A stretch of DNA of 8,780 nt from Clostridiales bacterium UBA1234 (GTDB lineage Bacteria; Bacillota; Clostridia; TANB77; UBA1234): the NCBI GenBank assembly GCA_002308995.1, contig DBWQ01000005.1, positions 1 through 8,780 on the forward strand, in the 5' to 3' direction. Below are positions 6,173 through 8,780 of the stretch, in pieces. A program made the translations under genes and the position numbers. Position 1 is the stretch's first letter. The number at the start of each line of letters is the position of its first letter. The notes beneath the pieces are model-generated. The model searched no databases and was not told the origin of the DNA. It saw nothing but the letters and a program-made list of their open reading frames with translations.

Positions 6173-6205
6173 ATTATATACTATCAATCCCAAAAAATAA
6201 AGTTT
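6173..6205 (-). promoter_or_regulatory. Probable ftsY promoter
   Basis: The minus strand has a perfect -10 TATAAT (6173-6178). The hexamer 17 bp upstream is a poor -35 (TTTATT). The -10 lies in a 13-nt palindrome GTATATTATATAC (6169-6181). A promoter is expected here because the upstream gene ends with a terminator at 6215-6248. The predicted untranslated leader is about 37 nt. Confidence 0.5.
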
Positions 6206-6214
6206 TTTATTGGC

Positions 6215-6248
6215 AAAAAAGCCATAAGGTTATTCCTTATGGCTTTTA
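6215..6248 (-). terminator. Intrinsic terminator of the CmpB-like gene
   Basis: GCCATAAGG (6221-6229) and CCTTATGGC (6235-6243) form a perfect 9-bp stem with a 5-nt loop. On the minus strand it is followed by six T residues (6215-6220). It starts 8 bp after the stop codon of the CmpB-like gene. A shorter T-run on the plus side (6244-6247) could let it work in both directions, though no plus-strand gene needs it. Confidence 0.9.
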
Positions 6249-6256
6249 TCATTCTT

Positions 6257-7186
6257 TTATAGTGCTCCTTTTGACTCTAAGTACTTAAATACCTTTTTCA
6301 TTTCAATAGTTGGATTTTCTTTGTAATTACGATACAAGAAAATAATTTCTTTATTTTGGTTATAAATAGCAATTGGCCTTTCTCCTGCTTGATTTAACGT
6401 GATCATCTGCTCTGGTGCCGGAATTTTTTCAATTAATTCTAATAAATCATCCATTTCTTTCGAAGAAAGCTTTTTAAAGTCTTTTTCTTCTTTACTAATA
6501 GGATTAAAACGTTTAATATCGCCATTATCATATAAAATCATTTCATAAGGATTTCCCTTCACATCTGTATTAGAACTATGAGAAATCTCTCTTGTAGCCA
6601 CTCTTCCTATTAAAGGATCTACTCCTTGAATTTTCTTTTTAATGGCAAAGGTGTAAAGCACATCGAGTGCTACTAATATAGCAAGGACAATAGTAAAAAT
6701 ATTTAATTTCTTGCCTTCCCACTTTGCTGTGAATTTTTCAAATATAGGTTGCAAACAGTATAGAAAAAGAGTGCCACCAAGGCCAAATCTCAGACTTGTA
6801 TCTAATGCGATTCTCGATTGAAAATGGTACTTATAAGTAGTACCATAGGTTTGCCATAGCCATCCACCCGTTCTCCACTCGCAAAAATAAGAAGCAAGAA
6901 GTTCTAAAAGAGTGGCAACGGCCATACAACCAATAAACACAAGTGGTATGTACAATAAACGTTTTTTCTTTTCTTTGTTCTTTATCACTGGATAAATCGT
7001 AATCAAAAATAAAAGTGCTCCTGTCCCATAGATAGGAAGCCATGGTCCTAGCATAGAACCACGGTTAACGAGTGGCCATCTACGAACACGTTCAATTACC
7101 ATTTCGTAAATCCATCCAATCATCGCATAAAACATAAAATAGATAAACATTTTTTGAAACCAATTGAATACTTTTTCTTTTTTCAT
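6257..7186 (-). CDS. CmpB-type (putative ABC-transporter type IV) membrane protein with C-terminal soluble domain
   Basis: The first 180 or so residues match the PF06541 family (putative ABC-transporter type IV, CmpB): GWIYE near 24-28, NRGSMLGPWLPIYGTGAL at 41-58 and W..YG..Y near 111-118. About five membrane segments are visible (12-32, 49-68, 78-100, 131-148, 162-182). Despite the family name no ATPase or binding protein is nearby, so a transport role is unproven. Residues about 185-309 form a hydrophilic C-terminal part (GNPYEMILYDNGDIKRF, then a helical EMDDLLELIEKI stretch) that I cannot assign; it is predicted to be cytosolic if the N-terminus is inside and there are five crossings only if topology permits. 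A GTG at 7204 is in frame, but GAAAGGAG before the ATG at 7186 decides the start. It ends at a strong terminator. Confidence 0.85.
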   Translation of the reverse strand: MKKEKVFNWFQKMFIYFMFYAMIGWIYEMVIERVRRWPLVNRGSMLGPWLPIYGTGALLFLITIYPVIKNKEKKKRLLYIPLVFIGCMAVATLLELLASYFCEWRTGGWLWQTYGTTYKYHFQSRIALDTSLRFGLGGTLFLYCLQPIFEKFTAKWEGKKLNIFTIVLAILVALDVLYTFAIKKKIQGVDPLIGRVATREISHSSNTDVKGNPYEMILYDNGDIKRFNPISKEEKDFKKLSSKEMDDLLELIEKIPAPEQMITLNQAGERPIAIYNQNKEIIFLYRNYKENPTIEMKKVFKYLESKGAL

Positions 7187-7240
7187 ATGGATTTCTCCTT
7201 TCACAAGCTATCAAGCAATGTGAGCGCTGCATCTAATAAG

Positions 7241-7291
7241 AAATTTTAAAAAAAATGAAGCAAGCTCTACTTTTATTGTATCGCTTGCTTC
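7241..7291 (-). terminator. Intrinsic terminator of the DUF378 gene
   Basis: GAAGCAAGC (7257-7265) and GCTTGCTTC (7283-7291) form a perfect 9-bp stem with a 17-nt loop. On the minus strand the stem is followed by ATTTTTTTT (7248-7256). It lies 22 bp after the stop codon of the DUF378 gene and separates it from the CmpB-like gene. Confidence 0.85.
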
Positions 7292-7313
7292 CATCTTTTT
7301 CAATCATTTTCCA

Positions 7314-7520
7314 TTAATATCTTTCTCTATCAGCAGTTCTGGCATATAGTCCAAAAGATGTAATTGCTGATAACCCCACTAATGTATATACAAGTCTTGA
7401 AATCCAAGTAGCATTTCCAAATAAGGCATCTACCAAATTATAATTAAAAAGACCAACTAACCCCCAGTTTAAACCACCAACAATTAATAGAGTTAGGGCA
7501 ATGTTGTTCATGGCTCTCAT
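7314..7520 (-). CDS. DUF378 family small membrane protein
   Basis: This 68-residue protein fits the DUF378 family, with the hallmark GGLNWGLVGLF (about 15-25) in the first membrane segment and a second membrane segment at about 38-60 (ISRLVYTLVGLSAITSFGLY), followed by a charged tail TADRERY. The cellular role of the family is unknown. A longer frame could start at 7553, but AGGAGG with a 7-base spacer lies before the ATG at 7520. It is followed by its own terminator, and it starts 95 bp after hemW ends, so it may be a single-gene unit or be read from hemW. I found no convincing promoter in the gap. Confidence 0.88.
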   Translation of the reverse strand: MRAMNNIALTLLIVGGLNWGLVGLFNYNLVDALFGNATWISRLVYTLVGLSAITSFGLYARTADRERY

Positions 7521-7586
7521 GTTTTTTCCTCCTTCTTCTTGTTTCAAATACAAAAATCTGTACTAATCATAGTATTGCTTAAACAT

Positions 7587-7610
7587 TTTTTCTTCATGCA
7601 TGAAAAAGAA
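7587..7610. other. AT-rich palindrome after hemW
   Basis: A perfect 12-nt palindrome TTCATGCATGAA (7593-7604) extends with one mismatch and one wobble to 7587-7610. It begins about 6 bp after the hemW stop codon on the minus strand. It lacks a clear U-tract and is AT-rich, so it is at best a weak terminator for hemW; it could also be a protein-binding site upstream of the DUF378 gene. Confidence 0.35.
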
Positions 7611-7615
7611 GGAAA

Positions 7616-8686
7616 TTATACAAATTCTTCCCAAACGATATTTGCTAAATCTAGTCCCTTATCTGTTAAGTAAATATGAGAATCAATTTGAATTAATCCT
7701 TGTTTTTGTAGTTTTTCTAATTGTGTTTGAAATTTTTTTAAAATATCAATATGAAATTTTTGCTTAGCTTCTTCAATATTCACTCCACTTATAAGACGTA
7801 GTTTAAGAATCATATACTCTTTTATCTTGCTTTCTAAGTCTTGTTCTTCTTCGATAATATAGGCTATTTCTTTCTTTTGAATTTTATGAATATACTCTTC
7901 TAAACTAGCTACATTAGTAAATCTTTTTCCATCTATATATGAACTTGCCCCTGCACCAAATCCTCGATATTCTTCTTGGTTCCAATATACTAAATTATGT
8001 TTGGATTCTTTCCCTGGTTTTGCAAAATTAGAAATTTCATAATGATTCCATCCATTTTGCTTTAGGGCATCTTTCGCATAATAATACATGTTTCTTTCTT
8101 CTTCGTCACTCGGCAAATTTTGAAAAACCACGTCATGCAAAATAAGAGAATAACAAGAAATATGCTCTGGATTTAGTTTTACCAAATAATTGACGCTTTC
8201 TTTAAAATCTTTTAACGTTTGATTAGGAAGTCCATGCATCAAATCAACATTGATATTTTGAAATCCACATTCACGGCACAAATAAAATGCTTCTTCAAAT
8301 TCTTCTTTTGTATGAATTCTCCCAATTGCTTTTAAAATAGCATTTTGGCTTGCTTGAAGCCCCATAGAAACACGATTTATTCCCGCTTTTCGATATGCCA
8401 TTAGCTTTTCTTTGGTGACAGTTCCTGGATTCATTTCTATGGTTACTTCTTCTGCTTTTGGCAAAATACTTAGTATACTAACAATGTATTTTTCATCAAC
8501 ATAGGAAGGAGTGCCACCTCCTATATATATCGTTTTGATTGGTTCCACAAAAGATTCGTTTTGAATTTCTTGCATGAGAGCATCAAAGTATTTGTCCACC
8601 ATACCTTCTTTGTTTGCATAGGAATTAAAATCACAATAAATACATTTTGACTTGCAAAATGGTATATGAAGATAAATGGCATTCAT
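7616..8686 (-). CDS. hemW: HemW, radical-SAM haem-binding protein (HemN-like)
   Basis: HemW is a radical-SAM protein related to oxygen-independent coproporphyrinogen oxidase but acting as a haem-binding chaperone-like protein. The 356-residue product has the cluster motif CKSKCIYCDF (Cys11, 15 and 18). Phe20 stands where true HemN has a fourth cysteine, and the N-terminal HemN extension is absent, so HemW is preferred. Other family motifs are GGGTP (56-60), EMNPGT (84-89), DLMHGLPNQT (148-157), and YEISNFAKPG followed by SKHNL.YW and G.GA.S (216-248). A C-terminal HemN_C winged-helix part follows (about 285-350). A GTG at 8695 is in frame, but AGAAGGTGA precedes the ATG at 8686, which I choose. 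The usual clostridial neighbours lepA upstream and hrcA-grpE-dnaK downstream are not seen; instead repeats lie 14 bp upstream. Confidence 0.94.
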   Translation of the reverse strand: MNAIYLHIPFCKSKCIYCDFNSYANKEGMVDKYFDALMQEIQNESFVEPIKTIYIGGGTPSYVDEKYIVSILSILPKAEEVTIEMNPGTVTKEKLMAYRKAGINRVSMGLQASQNAILKAIGRIHTKEEFEEAFYLCRECGFQNINVDLMHGLPNQTLKDFKESVNYLVKLNPEHISCYSLILHDVVFQNLPSDEEERNMYYYAKDALKQNGWNHYEISNFAKPGKESKHNLVYWNQEEYRGFGAGASSYIDGKRFTNVASLEEYIHKIQKKEIAYIIEEEQDLESKIKEYMILKLRLISGVNIEEAKQKFHIDILKKFQTQLEKLQKQGLIQIDSHIYLTDKGLDLANIVWEEFV

Positions 8687-8699
8687 AGTTTTCACCTTC

Positions 8700-8780
8700 T
8701 GTCCCTAGATGTGCGAAATCGCACAAAAATGGTTGTCCCTAAATGTGCGAAAGTTCTTCCGCAATGGCATGAATTTTTTT
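8700..8780 (+). mobile_element. Possible end of an IS-like element with two terminal repeats
   Basis: Two direct repeats TGTCCCTAGATGTGCGAAA (8700-8718) and TGTCCCTAAATGTGCGAAA (8734-8752) differ at one of 19 positions and lie 34 bp apart. The first overlaps the hairpin GTGCGA-AA-TCGCAC (8711-8724). A 5'-TG end with repeated copies inside the terminus is known for IS21-family elements, so the stretch may be the left end of an element that continues beyond the window. A minus-strand frame entering from the right edge ends at a stop at 8739-8741 (KIHAIAEELSHI), which could be the tail of its transposition gene, but I do not recognise it. A dispersed non-mobile repeat is the main alternative. 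Confidence 0.35.

Noticed and set aside
5590..6288. Plus-strand open frame of 232 codons
   Set aside because: It is the antisense of the well-conserved ftsY gene and continues into the terminator region; the product is Ser/Leu-rich and resembles no family.
6831..7043. Second minus-strand frame inside the CmpB-like gene
   Set aside because: It is an out-of-frame shadow of a gene with clear family motifs.
8739..8780. Possible C-terminal tail of an upstream gene (KIHAIAEELSHI, stop at 8739-8741)
   Set aside because: Only 13 codons are inside the window and I do not recognise them, so I do not call a partial gene; it is mentioned under the repeat element.
1..8780. CRISPR array, toxin-antitoxin or defence system
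   Set aside because: No regularly spaced repeat series, nuclease or toxin family was seen; the only direct repeats are the two-copy 19-bp unit, the 15-bp linker repeat and the paired dyads.

Overview
The window is AT-rich DNA with strong AGGAGG-type ribosome binding sites, GTG/TTG alternative starts and Gram-positive-type housekeeping genes. This fits a low-GC Firmicute of class Clostridia, probably Lachnospiraceae or a near relative. The placement rests on gene content and style only; no rRNA sequence lies inside the window. All eight supported protein genes are on the minus strand, so transcription runs from right to left.

Right to left: (1) 8700-8780 has two near-identical 19-bp direct repeats and a small hairpin, possibly the end of an IS-like element placed just in front of hemW. 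(2) hemW (7616-8686) encodes a radical-SAM HemW protein. (3) A DUF378 small membrane protein (7314-7520) is closed by a terminator. (4) A CmpB/type-IV ABC-like membrane protein with an extra soluble domain (6257-7186) ends at a clear terminator. (5) ftsY (5220-6128) has its own likely promoter. (6) A 95-bp gap with hairpins leads to rimO (3862-5124, TTG start) and pgsA (3225-3824). (7) A 149-nt imperfect hairpin fills most of the gap before ligA. (8) ligA (1018-2997), a membrane-anchored BRCT protein (629-1003) and a DUF4177 protein (414-614) form a tight three-gene unit with 14-bp gaps. (9) Positions 1-413 hold no gene. They carry three tandem promoters, each TTGAC(A/T)-N17-hexamer with an extended -10 TGT, followed by a leader with consecutive small hairpins and a boxA-like sequence. 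This is most easily read as the promoter and leader region of a ribosomal RNA operon that starts just beyond the left edge.

Functionally the genes are housekeeping: membrane protein targeting (FtsY), ribosomal protein S12 methylthiolation (RimO), anionic phospholipid synthesis (PgsA), DNA ligation (LigA) and haem handling (HemW). The most unusual points are the membrane-tethered BRCT protein, whose BRCT domain looks like a duplicated copy of the LigA C-terminus next door, the triple rrn-type promoter array with a pair of dyads 22 bp apart, and three intergenic structured or repeated elements. No clearly new defence or mobile system is visible.
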